From Maribacter sp. 4G9 (lineage in GTDB: Bacteria > Bacteroidota > Bacteroidia > Flavobacteriales > Flavobacteriaceae), in assembly GCF_002742265.1 (NCBI RefSeq), contig NZ_MDGL01000042.1, positions 1 through 54,040 on the forward strand: DNA of 54,040 nt, read 5' to 3'. Every line of letters starts with the position of its first letter. Positions within the stretch are counted from its first letter, which is position 1. Of this stretch, positions 5,399-13,803 are shown piece by piece. Below the pieces are notes generated by a model. That model did no database searches. It worked only from the letters and a program-made list of their open reading frames with translations, and was not told the origin of the DNA. The position numbers were made by a program, and so were the translations under genes.

Positions 5399-6466
5399 AT
5401 GGAATGGTCTGAATATAAGTGGGAACCTACGGAACATAGGAACAAAAACGTCATCCTGATAAAATTCAAGTATGACGCAAAGCTCATTGAGGGGTTAAGG
5501 CAAAGGTTCCCCTCCGCCAAGTGGAGTGCCACAAAACGATCGTGGTACCTCCCAGACCTGCCATCCGTAAGGCGGGAAATTGGCATAAAGGAAAAAAATA
5601 CTGTCAATCTCAAGGTACCATCGATCCACGTCGTAAACCAAAAGGCCTATGTGAACATGCACCGGCAATTAAAATTAAAGGCCTACAGCCCTAACACCAT
5701 ACGGGTGTACCTTGCTGAGTTTGCGCACTTACTCCATCTATTGGATGATTATCCCGTACAGGACCTATCGCCCAAAAGGCTCAAGGATTACTTTCTGTAC
5801 TGCGTAAACGTGGAGAAAATGGCAGAGCGTAAGATGAACGGTAAAATCAATGCCATTAAGTTTTTCTTTGAGCAGGTACTCCACAGGCCAAAAATGTTCT
5901 TTGATATTCCTAGGCCAAAAAAACCAACTACCCTGCCAAAGCTCCTAAGTAGAACAGAGGTGAAAAAAATATTGCGCGTTACCATCAACTTAAAGCACAA
6001 TATAGCACTACAACTTTGCTACGGTATGGGGTTACGGGTCTCAGAGGTGGTCAACCTCAAACTGGAGGATGTGGACAGTAAACGTATGATGGTGCGCGTT
6101 TCCGTCGCAAAGGGCAAAAAGGACCGCTATGTGCCCTTACCGGAATCTATCCTGCCAAAACTTAGGGAGTATTATATCACCTACAAGCCCAAATTATTTC
6201 TTTTTGAAGGACAGTACGGCGGCCCCTATGCAAAAAGTAGCCTGCAACAGGTATTTAAAAATGCGCTAAGGAAAGCGGGCATAAAAAAGACCATTGGCAT
6301 ACACGGCCTTAGGCATAGCTATGCCACACATCTATTGGAAAGTGGGGCGGACATGCGGTTTATCCAAGAATTGTTAGGTCACAATTCCATAAAGACCACC
6401 CAACTGTACACCAAAGTGACCCCAAGAAGTATCTCCAAGATAAAAAGTCCGTTGGATAGTCTATAG
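5399..6466 (+). CDS. tyrosine recombinase, candidate cassette integrase
   Basis: This 355-aa recombinase cuts and rejoins DNA through a covalent tyrosine intermediate. Residues 1-65 form an extra N-terminal module (KFKYD...WSATKRSWYLPD). Residues 83-175 are a SAM-like core-binding domain. The catalytic domain has R213 (GLRVSE), a lysine in KGKKDRY (about 238-241), H302-x-x-R305 (HGLRHSYATHLLE), H328 (LLGH) and nucleophile Y337. The C-terminus KSPLDSL is like that of integron integrases and some Bacteroidota Xer-like proteins. The insertion before box II that defines IntI was not found; only about 60 residues separate the lysine region from H302. It is divergent from the cassettes, as intI genes are. 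All catalytic residues are present. Alternatives are a Xer-like or solo recombinase unrelated to the array. Confidence 0.9.
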   Translation: MEWSEYKWEPTEHRNKNVILIKFKYDAKLIEGLRQRFPSAKWSATKRSWYLPDLPSVRREIGIKEKNTVNLKVPSIHVVNQKAYVNMHRQLKLKAYSPNTIRVYLAEFAHLLHLLDDYPVQDLSPKRLKDYFLYCVNVEKMAERKMNGKINAIKFFFEQVLHRPKMFFDIPRPKKPTTLPKLLSRTEVKKILRVTINLKHNIALQLCYGMGLRVSEVVNLKLEDVDSKRMMVRVSVAKGKKDRYVPLPESILPKLREYYITYKPKLFLFEGQYGGPYAKSSLQQVFKNALRKAGIKKTIGIHGLRHSYATHLLESGADMRFIQELLGHNSIKTTQLYTKVTPRSISKIKSPLDSL

Positions 6467-6494
6467 GTAATATATGCCAACTTAAACAATGTAG

Positions 6495-7343
6495 TTATTC
6501 GGTCACATATCCCTTTTTAAAGACCGATGGATTCTCGCCCGTTATCTTTTTAAAACTTCGGTTAAAATAGGAAAGACTTTCAAATCCGCACTCAAAACAC
6601 GCTTCGCCCACATTCTTTCCCATGAGCAATAGGCGTTTGGCCTGACTGATACGGTACTGGTTTAAAAAGGAAACAAAGGTGCTGCCCGTGGTCTTTTTAA
6701 AATAACGACAAAAGGCTGGTTTGGTCAGCCCGCAGAGGTCGGCCATTTCATCCAAGGTTATTTTTTCCTGATAGCGCTCGTCAATATGTGCATATATCTT
6801 TCGCATACGCTTTTGTTCCTTGTTTTTTAGCTTGTTAACATAAGGTGTTTTATGTAACAGTTGAAACTCCTTGCTTTGGGAGAGGCGTTTTAGAATGTTC
6901 AATACGGATATAAAGAACTCAAAAGGTTCCAATTGATACAATTGCTTCAATAGCGCACCCACTTCTTCCTTGGTCTTACCATAAAAGGCAACCCCATATT
7001 TGGATAGATCCAAAAGGCGGTCCAATTGCTTCAGTTCCGGATAATCCCGTAATACATGATCCTTAAAACCGGGTTTTATATGCAGCACCTCCTTGCGGTA
7101 CGATGTTGTGACACCATGGTCAAAATTCAAATGGGGAATGTTGGAGCCTATGAGCACAAGGTCGCTGCCCTCAAAATTGGATATATGATCGCCCACATGC
7201 CGTTTGGCATCGGCACCTTCTATATAGACCAGTTCCAGTTCCGGATGAAAATGCCAATAAAATAGGTGGCTCAGTTTAGGGTCGTGCAATAACCTGAACG
7301 GACTTTTAGAATCGGGCGAAATGGTTTCCAGTTGTACTTTCAT
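6495..7343 (-). CDS. AraC-family transcriptional regulator
   Basis: This 282-aa protein has an N-terminal cupin-like sensing domain (HFHPELELVYIEG near residue 32, GSNIPH near 67) and a C-terminal double helix-turn-helix of about 100 residues. The latter shows ITLDEMADLCGLTKPAFCRYF and the AraC signature GFESLSYFNRSFKKITGENP. ATG at 7343 is chosen; the preceding in-frame TTG gives one extra residue. It is divergent from the PhyH-type dioxygenase gene at 7509, about 165 bases away, so it may control that gene, perhaps sensing the substrate through the cupin. It is convergent with the recombinase gene (28 bases between stops), which marks the right border of the integron-like region. Confidence 0.93.
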   Translation of the reverse strand: MKVQLETISPDSKSPFRLLHDPKLSHLFYWHFHPELELVYIEGADAKRHVGDHISNFEGSDLVLIGSNIPHLNFDHGVTTSYRKEVLHIKPGFKDHVLRDYPELKQLDRLLDLSKYGVAFYGKTKEEVGALLKQLYQLEPFEFFISVLNILKRLSQSKEFQLLHKTPYVNKLKNKEQKRMRKIYAHIDERYQEKITLDEMADLCGLTKPAFCRYFKKTTGSTFVSFLNQYRISQAKRLLLMGKNVGEACFECGFESLSYFNRSFKKITGENPSVFKKGYVTE

Positions 7344-7508
7344 CAAAATGAATTTCTATTCCGAATATAACTAAATTGACACTTAAATAGATGTGAACAT
7401 ATAAAAATGGTAATATAGTTCAAATATAGATTAATATTACGGTAGCCGTGAGCATTCTTTCATACTAGTTTTACCTAAAGATTCAGACAAACATAAATAC
7501 GATACAAC

Positions 7509-8483
7509 ATGCAAGAATCCAAAGAAAAAGTAGCAATGGGGAATATGGCCCATCAGGATATTCCCGGCAATCCGTCCACCGCCACGAGCAGTAAGCAAAA
7601 GCTTAACGACCGGTCTAATGGAGAACCGCTTCGAGTGCTTTCCGAGTCCGATTGGGAGTTTTGGAAGCATAACGGATACATCGTCATCAAGAATGCCATA
7701 ACAAAAGAACAGGCCAAAAAGACCGCCGGATTCCTTTGGGAATTTGATGAAAAGGATCCCAATGACAAAAGTACCTGGTATGCCCCGCCACGGGCCGAGA
7801 TGAAAATGAAGGAACTTACCGGTACCGGTATGGTAGAAGTCTATAACCACCAATACCTTTGGGACAATCGTCAGACCCAAAGGGTCTACGATGCCTTTGT
7901 GGATGTTTGGGGAACGGAAAGACTATGGGTGACCATTGATCGTGCCAACCTAAATTTTCCGCAGCGCGAGGGCGAAAACAAAAAAGGGTTCATCCATTGG
8001 GATTACGACCCGGAAACCAAACCGCAAAATGTACAGGGTGTTTTGGCACTTGCCGATCAAACCGATGAAAATATGGGTGGCTTTCAGTGTATTCCTTGGT
8101 TGTACCGAAATTATGATACTTGGAAACTGACCCAACCCGAAGACCGAGATCGTTTTCAACCCGATATTTCCCATTTGGAGGATAAAATTGTGAAGGTGAA
8201 AATGGAAGCAGGTGACTTGCTGATTTTTAATAGTACCGAGCCGCACGGGATTCGGCCCAATAAATCAGGGGATAAAGTACGTATAGCCCAATATATTTCC
8301 ATGATGCCTGCCGAAGAGGATAACGAAGCCTTGAAAAATTGGAGGATAAACTCTTGGAAAAACAGGGTGGCACCAGAGGGTTATGCATTTCCCGGGGATC
8401 CTAGAAACTGGGAACAAACGAGATACCAAACCGCCAAATTATCGCCGCTGGGAGAGAGATTATTGGGCCTAAAGCCTTGGTAA
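7509..8483 (+). CDS. phytanoyl-CoA dioxygenase (PhyH) family Fe(II)/2-oxoglutarate oxygenase
   Basis: This 324-aa protein carries the iron-binding triad H163-x-D165 (FIHWDYD) and H246 (EPHGIRPN). R258 (VRIAQY) is in place to bind 2-oxoglutarate. The GGFQCIPW and AGDLLIFNS segments are typical of the family's double-stranded beta-helix fold. It hydroxylates a small substrate that cannot be named from sequence. The first 40 residues are low-complexity and there is no signal peptide, so it is cytoplasmic. The divergent AraC gene is the likely regulator, suggesting an inducible catabolic step. Nothing nearby identifies a pathway. Confidence 0.88.
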   Translation: MQESKEKVAMGNMAHQDIPGNPSTATSSKQKLNDRSNGEPLRVLSESDWEFWKHNGYIVIKNAITKEQAKKTAGFLWEFDEKDPNDKSTWYAPPRAEMKMKELTGTGMVEVYNHQYLWDNRQTQRVYDAFVDVWGTERLWVTIDRANLNFPQREGENKKGFIHWDYDPETKPQNVQGVLALADQTDENMGGFQCIPWLYRNYDTWKLTQPEDRDRFQPDISHLEDKIVKVKMEAGDLLIFNSTEPHGIRPNKSGDKVRIAQYISMMPAEEDNEALKNWRINSWKNRVAPEGYAFPGDPRNWEQTRYQTAKLSPLGERLLGLKPW

Positions 8484-8537
8484 GTTGCTAAATCGTTAAT
8501 AATCATGCGGTTTCTGGTCGCTTCGTGGAATTAATAC

Positions 8538-8545
8538 TATTTTTG
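8538..8545 (+). promoter_or_regulatory. Bacteroidota -7 element upstream of the SulP gene
   Basis: TATTTTTG fits TAnnTTTG and lies about 20 bases before the GTG start at 8566. Confidence 0.45.
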
Positions 8546-8565
8546 CGCCCTTAAATTAATGAGGC

Positions 8566-10143
8566 GTGCGCAAGTATTTGAATTTATTTGATTTTAAGCA
8601 AAAGGTAGATTATAAAACCGAAATCCTATCCGGGTTAACCGTGGCCTTGGCCTTGGTTCCAGAGGCTATTGCCTTTGCCTTGATTCCTGGATTTTCTCCC
8701 TTAACCGGTTTGTATGCCGCTTTTGTCCTGGCCTTGGTGACTTCAATTTTTGGAGGACGACCGGGAATGATTTCCGGGGCAACAGGGGCCGTTGCGGTAA
8801 TTTTTGTAGGGTTGATCTTGGAGTTGAAACGGAACTTTCCTGGGATTGAACCTGAAACTATTTTGAATTATGTCTTTGCTACGGTTATCCTGGCCGGGGT
8901 GTTGCAGATAGGTGCCGGACTTTTAAGATTGGGAAAATTTATCCGATTGGTACCGCACCCGGTAATGTTCGGATTTGTCAATGGCTTGGCCATCATCATA
9001 TTCATGGCCCAGTTCCCAAATTTTTATAATAAAGCTACAGGCAATTTACTGAGCGGAACTCCTATGTACATTATGTTGGGATTGACGCTTTTGACTATGC
9101 TGATAATTTGGGGCCTTCCCAAATTGACCAAGGCCGTTCCATCTTCCTTGGTTGCCATATTGGTAGTTTCAGCTATCGTATTAGGTTTTGGTATCGATAC
9201 CATGCAAGTGGCCGATATCATGGCAGAAGGAGAGAGTATCAAAGGAGGATTTCCACCGCTTTCCATTCCCCAGTTGCCCTTTACGTTAGAGACATTCAAG
9301 ATCATTATTCCCTATGCGGCCATCGTTGCGGGAGTCGGACTTATAGAAAGTTTGTTGACGTTGAATATTATTGATGAGATTACTGAGACCCGCGGTAGCG
9401 GAAATAAGGAATGTGTCGCCCAGGGAACGGCCAATATTTTGTCCGGTTTCCTTTCGGGTATGGGTGGATGTGCCATGATCGGTCAGAGTTTGATAAATAC
9501 CTCGGCCGGGGCTAGGGCCCGATTGTCCGGAATTACGGCGGCCGTGATGTTGTTGGTCTTTATCATGTTCGGCTCCAGTTTGATCGAACGTTTGCCCATG
9601 GCGGCCTTGGTCGGGCTAATGTTTATGGTGGCCATTGGAACGTTTGAATGGGCCAGCTTTAAGACCTTTGGCAAGATGCCCAAATCCGATGTCGTGGTAA
9701 TGGTCCTCGTTACCTTGATTACGGCAATCACCCACAATTTGGCCGTAGCCGTGCTATTAGGGGTAGTCATTTCTGCATTGGCCTATTCTTGGGAGAACGC
9801 CAAACGCATCCGTGCCAGAAAACATGTGGATGAAAATGGGGTAAAGCACTATGAAATTTATGGTCCCCTTTTCTTTGGTTCTACCACGCTTTTTGCCGAA
9901 AAGTTCGATGTGCCCAATGATCCTGATGAGGTCATTATCGATTTTAGGGAAAGTAGGGTGGCCGATATGTCCGGTATAGAGGCGCTGAACAAAATCACGG
10001 AACGGTATGCCAAGGTTGGAAAAAAAGTGCACTTAAGACATTTGAGCAGGGACTGCATCCGATTGCTAAAAAATGCCGACGAGATTATTGATGTGAATGT
10101 GATGGAAGACCCAACCTATAAAGTTGTTGTAGACAAGGTTTAG
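8566..10143 (+). CDS. SulP-family anion transporter with STAS domain
   Basis: This is a 525-aa inner-membrane transporter. The N-terminal region (about 1-410) has many hydrophobic spans and SulP signatures: AFALIPGFSPLTGLYAAF, ISGATGAVAV and GLIESLLTLNIID. The C-terminal part (about 425-520) is a cytoplasmic STAS domain with VADMSGIEAL, where the DxS element is conserved. Members move sulfate, bicarbonate or dicarboxylates; the substrate is not readable here. The start is GTG at 8566. The nearby ATG at 8559 is in another frame. It appears to be a single-gene unit with its own promoter. Confidence 0.93.
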   Translation: MRKYLNLFDFKQKVDYKTEILSGLTVALALVPEAIAFALIPGFSPLTGLYAAFVLALVTSIFGGRPGMISGATGAVAVIFVGLILELKRNFPGIEPETILNYVFATVILAGVLQIGAGLLRLGKFIRLVPHPVMFGFVNGLAIIIFMAQFPNFYNKATGNLLSGTPMYIMLGLTLLTMLIIWGLPKLTKAVPSSLVAILVVSAIVLGFGIDTMQVADIMAEGESIKGGFPPLSIPQLPFTLETFKIIIPYAAIVAGVGLIESLLTLNIIDEITETRGSGNKECVAQGTANILSGFLSGMGGCAMIGQSLINTSAGARARLSGITAAVMLLVFIMFGSSLIERLPMAALVGLMFMVAIGTFEWASFKTFGKMPKSDVVVMVLVTLITAITHNLAVAVLLGVVISALAYSWENAKRIRARKHVDENGVKHYEIYGPLFFGSTTLFAEKFDVPNDPDEVIIDFRESRVADMSGIEALNKITERYAKVGKKVHLRHLSRDCIRLLKNADEIIDVNVMEDPTYKVVVDKV

Positions 10144-10148
10144 GTGTT

Positions 10149-10436
10149 CTATGCCATGTATTCGGCATATAGATAGCCAAGGAGGAAAAGTATTAGAATG
10201 ACGCTCAGAACTGTCACCCAAAGGTTATGAATGTTATCTTTTTTCGCCTGTTTTCGTATCCTATCCTTTATTATCTGCTGTTGAAATGGGGTAAGTTCCT
10301 TAAACTTCAATTTGGTTGTACTAGTCAGGTCCTCATATTCCGCACGTATATCCCTAAAGGTGCGCCGCTTTTTCAATAGCGCCCTATTGGCCCTTATTAC
10401 CTTTACCGCATCCAATGAAAACCCTCCGCCTCCCAT
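10149..10436 (-). CDS. small single-span membrane protein, unknown function
   Basis: This 95-aa protein starts MGGGGFSLDAVKVIRANRAL. It has a basic, helical middle (residues 20-68) and one C-terminal membrane span (about 71-91, LWVTVLSVILILFLLGYLY). It looks tail-anchored, with a positively charged domain on the cytoplasmic side. It is convergent with the SulP gene, five bases between stops. I do not recognise a named family. Confidence 0.75.
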   Translation of the reverse strand: MGGGGFSLDAVKVIRANRALLKKRRTFRDIRAEYEDLTSTTKLKFKELTPFQQQIIKDRIRKQAKKDNIHNLWVTVLSVILILFLLGYLYAEYMA

Positions 10437-10539
10437 AGTTGTGTTATTACTCTAAAAATAGGCATTTTTGTTACCATTGTAATTTCAATGTATCCAATAC
10501 GTCTATTTAAGGGTTTGACGTGAATAAAATAGCAAGAAA

Positions 10540-11142
10540 GTGAAAATATCAAAATTTAAAATCAGTGATGTTCTTTTTGTTGTGTTCATTGTGTTGTTGC
10601 TAATACCCCAGACCAGAACCCCTATCATGGTTTTGGTCAACAAGGTAAAAGTGGAACTGTTTTCACCAGGTGCAGTATCAGCAAAGGAACAAATACAATT
10701 AGAGCCCTTTATCTATAAACTTGAAAACTTGGATGGGGAATCGGTCAAGGTCAAAGTGGGTGACGGGGATATCACCTTTATAAGTTATTGGGCCACTTGG
10801 TGCCCGCCGTGCATCGCAGAACTTCCCAGTATAGAAGCCTTGTATCAGGATTATGGGGACAAAATAAATTTTGTGATGATATCCAATGAAGACCCAAAAA
10901 AAATAAGGAAGTTCCTGGAAAAGAAAAATTTTGCCGTTCCAGCGGTCATTCCAAAAATGGAAGCCCCTGAAGAGCTCTATGAAAACACAATCCCCACGAA
11001 TTATATTATAGATGCGGCCGGAAAAATCATCATCAAGCAAAAGGGAGCTTCGGACTGGAACAGTGAAAAAGTAAGACGGGTCTTGGATGCATTGATTGCA
11101 GAGCGAGACAGTACAATGCATAAAAAAGCCCTTTCCAAATAG
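10540..11142 (+). CDS. TlpA-like membrane-anchored thioredoxin-fold protein
   Basis: This 200-aa protein has an N-terminal membrane anchor (about residues 10-34) and a periplasmic thioredoxin fold with the redox pair C88-P-P-C91 in WATWCPPCIAELP. IPTNYIIDAAGKIIIK (about 150-165) provides the cis-proline region. It probably reduces periplasmic disulfides, for example in cytochrome c maturation; the convergent cytochrome c gene makes that plausible but unproven. The start is GTG at 10540. The last codons overlap a bidirectional terminator. Confidence 0.88.
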   Translation: MKISKFKISDVLFVVFIVLLLIPQTRTPIMVLVNKVKVELFSPGAVSAKEQIQLEPFIYKLENLDGESVKVKVGDGDITFISYWATWCPPCIAELPSIEALYQDYGDKINFVMISNEDPKKIRKFLEKKNFAVPAVIPKMEAPEELYENTIPTNYIIDAAGKIIIKQKGASDWNSEKVRRVLDALIAERDSTMHKKALSK

Positions 11143-11165
11143 TAGAAAGGGCATCAAAATTTTTA
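11128..11165. terminator. bidirectional rho-independent terminator
   Basis: GCCCTTTC (11128-11135) pairs perfectly with GAAAGGGC (11145-11152), followed by AAAATTTTT. A run of six A precedes the stem, so it also serves the minus-strand cytochrome gene. Confidence 0.85.
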
Positions 11166-11178
11166 TTCAATAAATTTT

Positions 11179-11661
11179 CTATAGCGTACGCAGATACTCT
11201 GCAACGGCTCTTGCATCTTCCTCTGAAAGGTTTTGATTAAGCATAATGGCATTATTATATTCCTTCAACAAGGCCTTGGCAATGGGGTCTTCCTTAAGCA
11301 TTCCATCAGGATTTAATATCATGTTCATGACCCACTCCGGACTCCTTCTTTCATACACCCCTTTTAAGGCAGGTCCGATCATACGCTGTTCCGCCATATG
11401 GCAAGCTGTACAAATAGCTTGGAATTTTTCTTCCCCGGTGGCCGCCAAATCCGCATCAATTTCATCCCCAAACGTTACATTCTTGATTGGGCCTACACCT
11501 TTGTTGTCCATATCCACAGGAACACCGCCGGTGGTCTCCGTAGCCTTAACTTCCTCTTTCTTGGAACGGTTCATTTCAAACCCGTCCTTTTTTTCTTCTT
11601 TTTTTTCGCCACAGCTCATGACCATAGCGCCAAGGGCCAATACGGTGAGTAATTTTCGCAT
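11179..11661 (-). CDS. lipoprotein cytochrome c, single haem
   Basis: This 160-aa protein starts at the ATG at 11661, chosen because it begins a lipoprotein signal MRKLLTVLALGAMVMSC with lipid-attached C17. An upstream frame to 11757 adds 32 unlikely residues. A charged linker (18-75) is followed by a class I cytochrome domain with CTACH (84-88, haem attachment) and IGPALKGV. The later DGM (119-121) probably gives the methionine ligand. It is likely an electron carrier anchored to a membrane facing the periplasm. It shares a terminator with the thioredoxin-like gene. Confidence 0.9.
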   Translation of the reverse strand: MRKLLTVLALGAMVMSCGEKKEEKKDGFEMNRSKKEEVKATETTGGVPVDMDNKGVGPIKNVTFGDEIDADLAATGEEKFQAICTACHMAEQRMIGPALKGVYERRSPEWVMNMILNPDGMLKEDPIAKALLKEYNNAIMLNQNLSEEDARAVAEYLRTL

Positions 11662-11746
11662 TTCTTTTATGATTTTAATCTTAATTAATTTTGGAAGGAC
11701 TAAGATATGAAATTTTATTTGTTGGGGCTGATTTTTATAGGTCTCC

Positions 11747-12712
11747 CTATCCTTCAAAAGTCCTAAAAAATTCTAAGGACCGTAATTCCGTATAGGTAGT
11801 ATTCCTAGGGCCATGAAAGCCAACATGCCCTCCATATTTTGGAATTTCCAGGTGGAGGTTTTTATTTTCTTCGGCTTCCTTTACAGGATAACAGGCTTCG
11901 CCTAGAAAGGAATCGTTTGCTGCATTTACGATGAGGCAGGGAACAGCAATGGAAGGTAAAAATTGAAGACAGCTGCTTTTGGCATAATAGTCCATGGCAT
12001 TGGCAAACCCATGGGCCTTGCTGGTATAAATGTCGTCAAAGTCCTTTAAGGTCTTAACTTTTTTGATGTCTTGCTTTGCGATTTTATCGGGAAAAAATTC
12101 CTTTTTTATTTTTAGTTTTTCAATGAGGTTTCCCTTGAACCGATTTGCATACAGGATATTTTTAAACTGTAATAATTGGCCCAAGGAATCCGCCAGCTGG
12201 CATGGTACGGAAATGGCCGCTGCTGCAACGATTGCTGAGTGAATCAACTCATTTTCCCCTAAATATTTCAACAACAGGTTTCCGCCCAAACTAAATCCAT
12301 AAAGATAGATTTGACTATGTCTATCCATCTCCAGCAAGTGATCGATAACATCCACTAGGTCTTCCGTAGCCCCGGAATGATAGGAACGATACATTGCATT
12401 GGGTACGCCGCTGCATCCCCTGAGATTTATGGCACATACATCAAAGGAATTAGTACTTAAAATTTTGGCCGCACCTTGAACATAGGCGCGTTGTGCGTCC
12501 CCTTCAAGTCCGTGAATGATGATACATACCTTTTTTGAAGGTTTGGTGGCGTAACTCCAATCCAAATCCAAAAAATCACCATCTGAAAGTCGGATTCTTT
12601 CCCTAACCTGGTGCAGACCCTCTACTTTCCGGATCAATCCGTTATAAATGGTCGAAAAATGACCGTGCCTGAACAGTAAGGGAGGATTGTAATTGGAAGT
12701 AATGAGGGGCAT
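11747..12712 (-). CDS. YheT-type alpha/beta hydrolase
   Basis: This 321-aa hydrolase shows the oxyanion segment IIIHGLEGDA (about 64-73), the nucleophile elbow GFSLGG with S141, a late acid in NAANDSF and the histidine in KYGGHVGFHG. The N-terminus NPPLLFRHGHFSTIYNGLIR is typical of the YheT/ABHD1-3 group, thought to act on esters or lipids. It sits five bases downstream of the nitronate monooxygenase-like gene and is probably co-transcribed with it. The true substrate is unknown. Confidence 0.9.
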   Translation of the reverse strand: MPLITSNYNPPLLFRHGHFSTIYNGLIRKVEGLHQVRERIRLSDGDFLDLDWSYATKPSKKVCIIIHGLEGDAQRAYVQGAAKILSTNSFDVCAINLRGCSGVPNAMYRSYHSGATEDLVDVIDHLLEMDRHSQIYLYGFSLGGNLLLKYLGENELIHSAIVAAAAISVPCQLADSLGQLLQFKNILYANRFKGNLIEKLKIKKEFFPDKIAKQDIKKVKTLKDFDDIYTSKAHGFANAMDYYAKSSCLQFLPSIAVPCLIVNAANDSFLGEACYPVKEAEENKNLHLEIPKYGGHVGFHGPRNTTYTELRSLEFFRTFEG

Positions 12713-12717
12713 ATTGA

Positions 12718-13692
12718 TTACTTCGGATAGATTTCAAGCACTTTGATCTGTTCCTCGATGGCCTTTTTGAATTCTAATTTAAGGTTGGCAACCAGGTTTG
12801 AAACGGGAAGTGTATCCTCAATGGTTGCTACTCCTTGCCCGGCGGACCAAATGGTTTTCCAGGCCTTGGCCTCGGTATCCAATTCCTTTCCAAAATCTAT
12901 TTTTGTATCTTTTTTTAAATCCTCATCGGTTATTCCCGCAGCCTTTAAGCTTGCTCCTAAAAAGTTGGCATGCACCCCAGATATGGCCGCTGTATAGACC
13001 ACATCGCTTGCCCCGGCCTTAATTATCATTTCTCGGTATTCGGGAGTGGCTTTGCTCTCTTCGGTATTGATGAACCGTGTACCCATGTAGGCCAAATCAG
13101 CGCCCATTTGCAAAGCGGAGGCAATGTCCCTTCCTGTACTTATGCAACCCGATAGAAGGATGGTTTTGGTATAAAACTTTTTTATTTCCGAGACCAGGGT
13201 CATTGGATTTATGGTTCCTGCGTGGCCTCCTGCTCCAGCAGCCACCAATATCAGGCCATCCACCCCGGCCTCTGCAGCTTTTTCGGCATGTCTTTTTTTA
13301 ATGACATCGTGGAAAACCAACCCGCCATAACTGTGAATGGCGTCCACTACTTGGGAAACCGCCCCCAATGAGGTAATGATCAAGGGCACTTGGTGTTTGA
13401 TGCACAATTTCAAATCGGCCTCCAACCTGGGATTGGTTTGATGTACGATAAGGTTGACCCCAAAAGGTGCTGCTTTTTTTCCCGTTTCCGCTTCATATTC
13501 CTTCAGAGCTGTTTTAATTTCGACCAGCCACTCCTCAAAGCCCTCGCTGGTACGTTGGTTCAATGCGGGAAATGTACCTACGATGCCATTTTTGCAACAT
13601 GCTATCACCAGTTTTGGCCCCGAAATAAGGAACATGGGTGCGGCGATAACCGGTAAGGAGAGTTTTTCTATAAATGGAGCTTTTGTTCTCAT
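12718..13692 (-). CDS. nitronate monooxygenase-like FMN enzyme
   Basis: This 324-aa enzyme has a TIM-barrel FMN fold of the NPD/2-nitropropane dioxygenase family. Signatures are LPVIAAPMFLISGP (N-terminal strand), LILVAAGAGGHAG (flavin phosphate region) and ALQMGADLAYMGTRF. The family oxidises alkyl nitronates or reduces quinones and enones, and annotations often overstate the substrate. It is first in a probable two-gene unit with the YheT-type hydrolase and divergent from the thioesterase gene at 13804. Confidence 0.9.
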   Translation of the reverse strand: MRTKAPFIEKLSLPVIAAPMFLISGPKLVIACCKNGIVGTFPALNQRTSEGFEEWLVEIKTALKEYEAETGKKAAPFGVNLIVHQTNPRLEADLKLCIKHQVPLIITSLGAVSQVVDAIHSYGGLVFHDVIKKRHAEKAAEAGVDGLILVAAGAGGHAGTINPMTLVSEIKKFYTKTILLSGCISTGRDIASALQMGADLAYMGTRFINTEESKATPEYREMIIKAGASDVVYTAAISGVHANFLGASLKAAGITDEDLKKDTKIDFGKELDTEAKAWKTIWSAGQGVATIEDTLPVSNLVANLKLEFKKAIEEQIKVLEIYPK

Positions 13693-13803
13693 GATATTTT
13701 TTGTTGATTTGAAAATTTAATTAAAAAAACGGCACGGTTCTTTATCGTTTACCCAAAACTATGGTATTTTTATGAAGTATTATGCGCGCATAGCAAAAAA
13801 TGG

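Larger units (their letters stand above)
1..6466. mobile_element. integron-like platform: recombinase plus four-unit cassette array, with an inserted group II intron
   Basis: A plus-strand tyrosine recombinase (5399-6466) lies divergent from minus-strand cassettes at about 4528-5245 (A), 1130-4527 (B), 850-1129 (C) and 181-849 (D). Cassettes begin (minus strand) with GTTGTA plus variable bases and end in a palindrome of about 110-135 bp whose outer arm is complementary to that cassette's own start: TACCC/GGGTA in A, TAAGC/GCTTA in B, TAGCC/GGCTA in D. Matching within a unit but not between units is the mark of attC cassettes. The array continues past the left edge beyond a group II intron. 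The layout is seen directly; mobility by this recombinase is inferred. Confidence 0.72.

Noticed and set aside
5347..5613. Minus-strand frame of 88 residues over the recombinase start
   Set aside because: It is antisense to the conserved recombinase N-terminus, with no protein-like features, and is best explained as a shadow frame.
9024..9305. Antisense frames inside the SulP gene and similar antisense frames across the window
   Set aside because: They overlap well-supported genes on the opposite strand and have no signal, motif or start context of their own.
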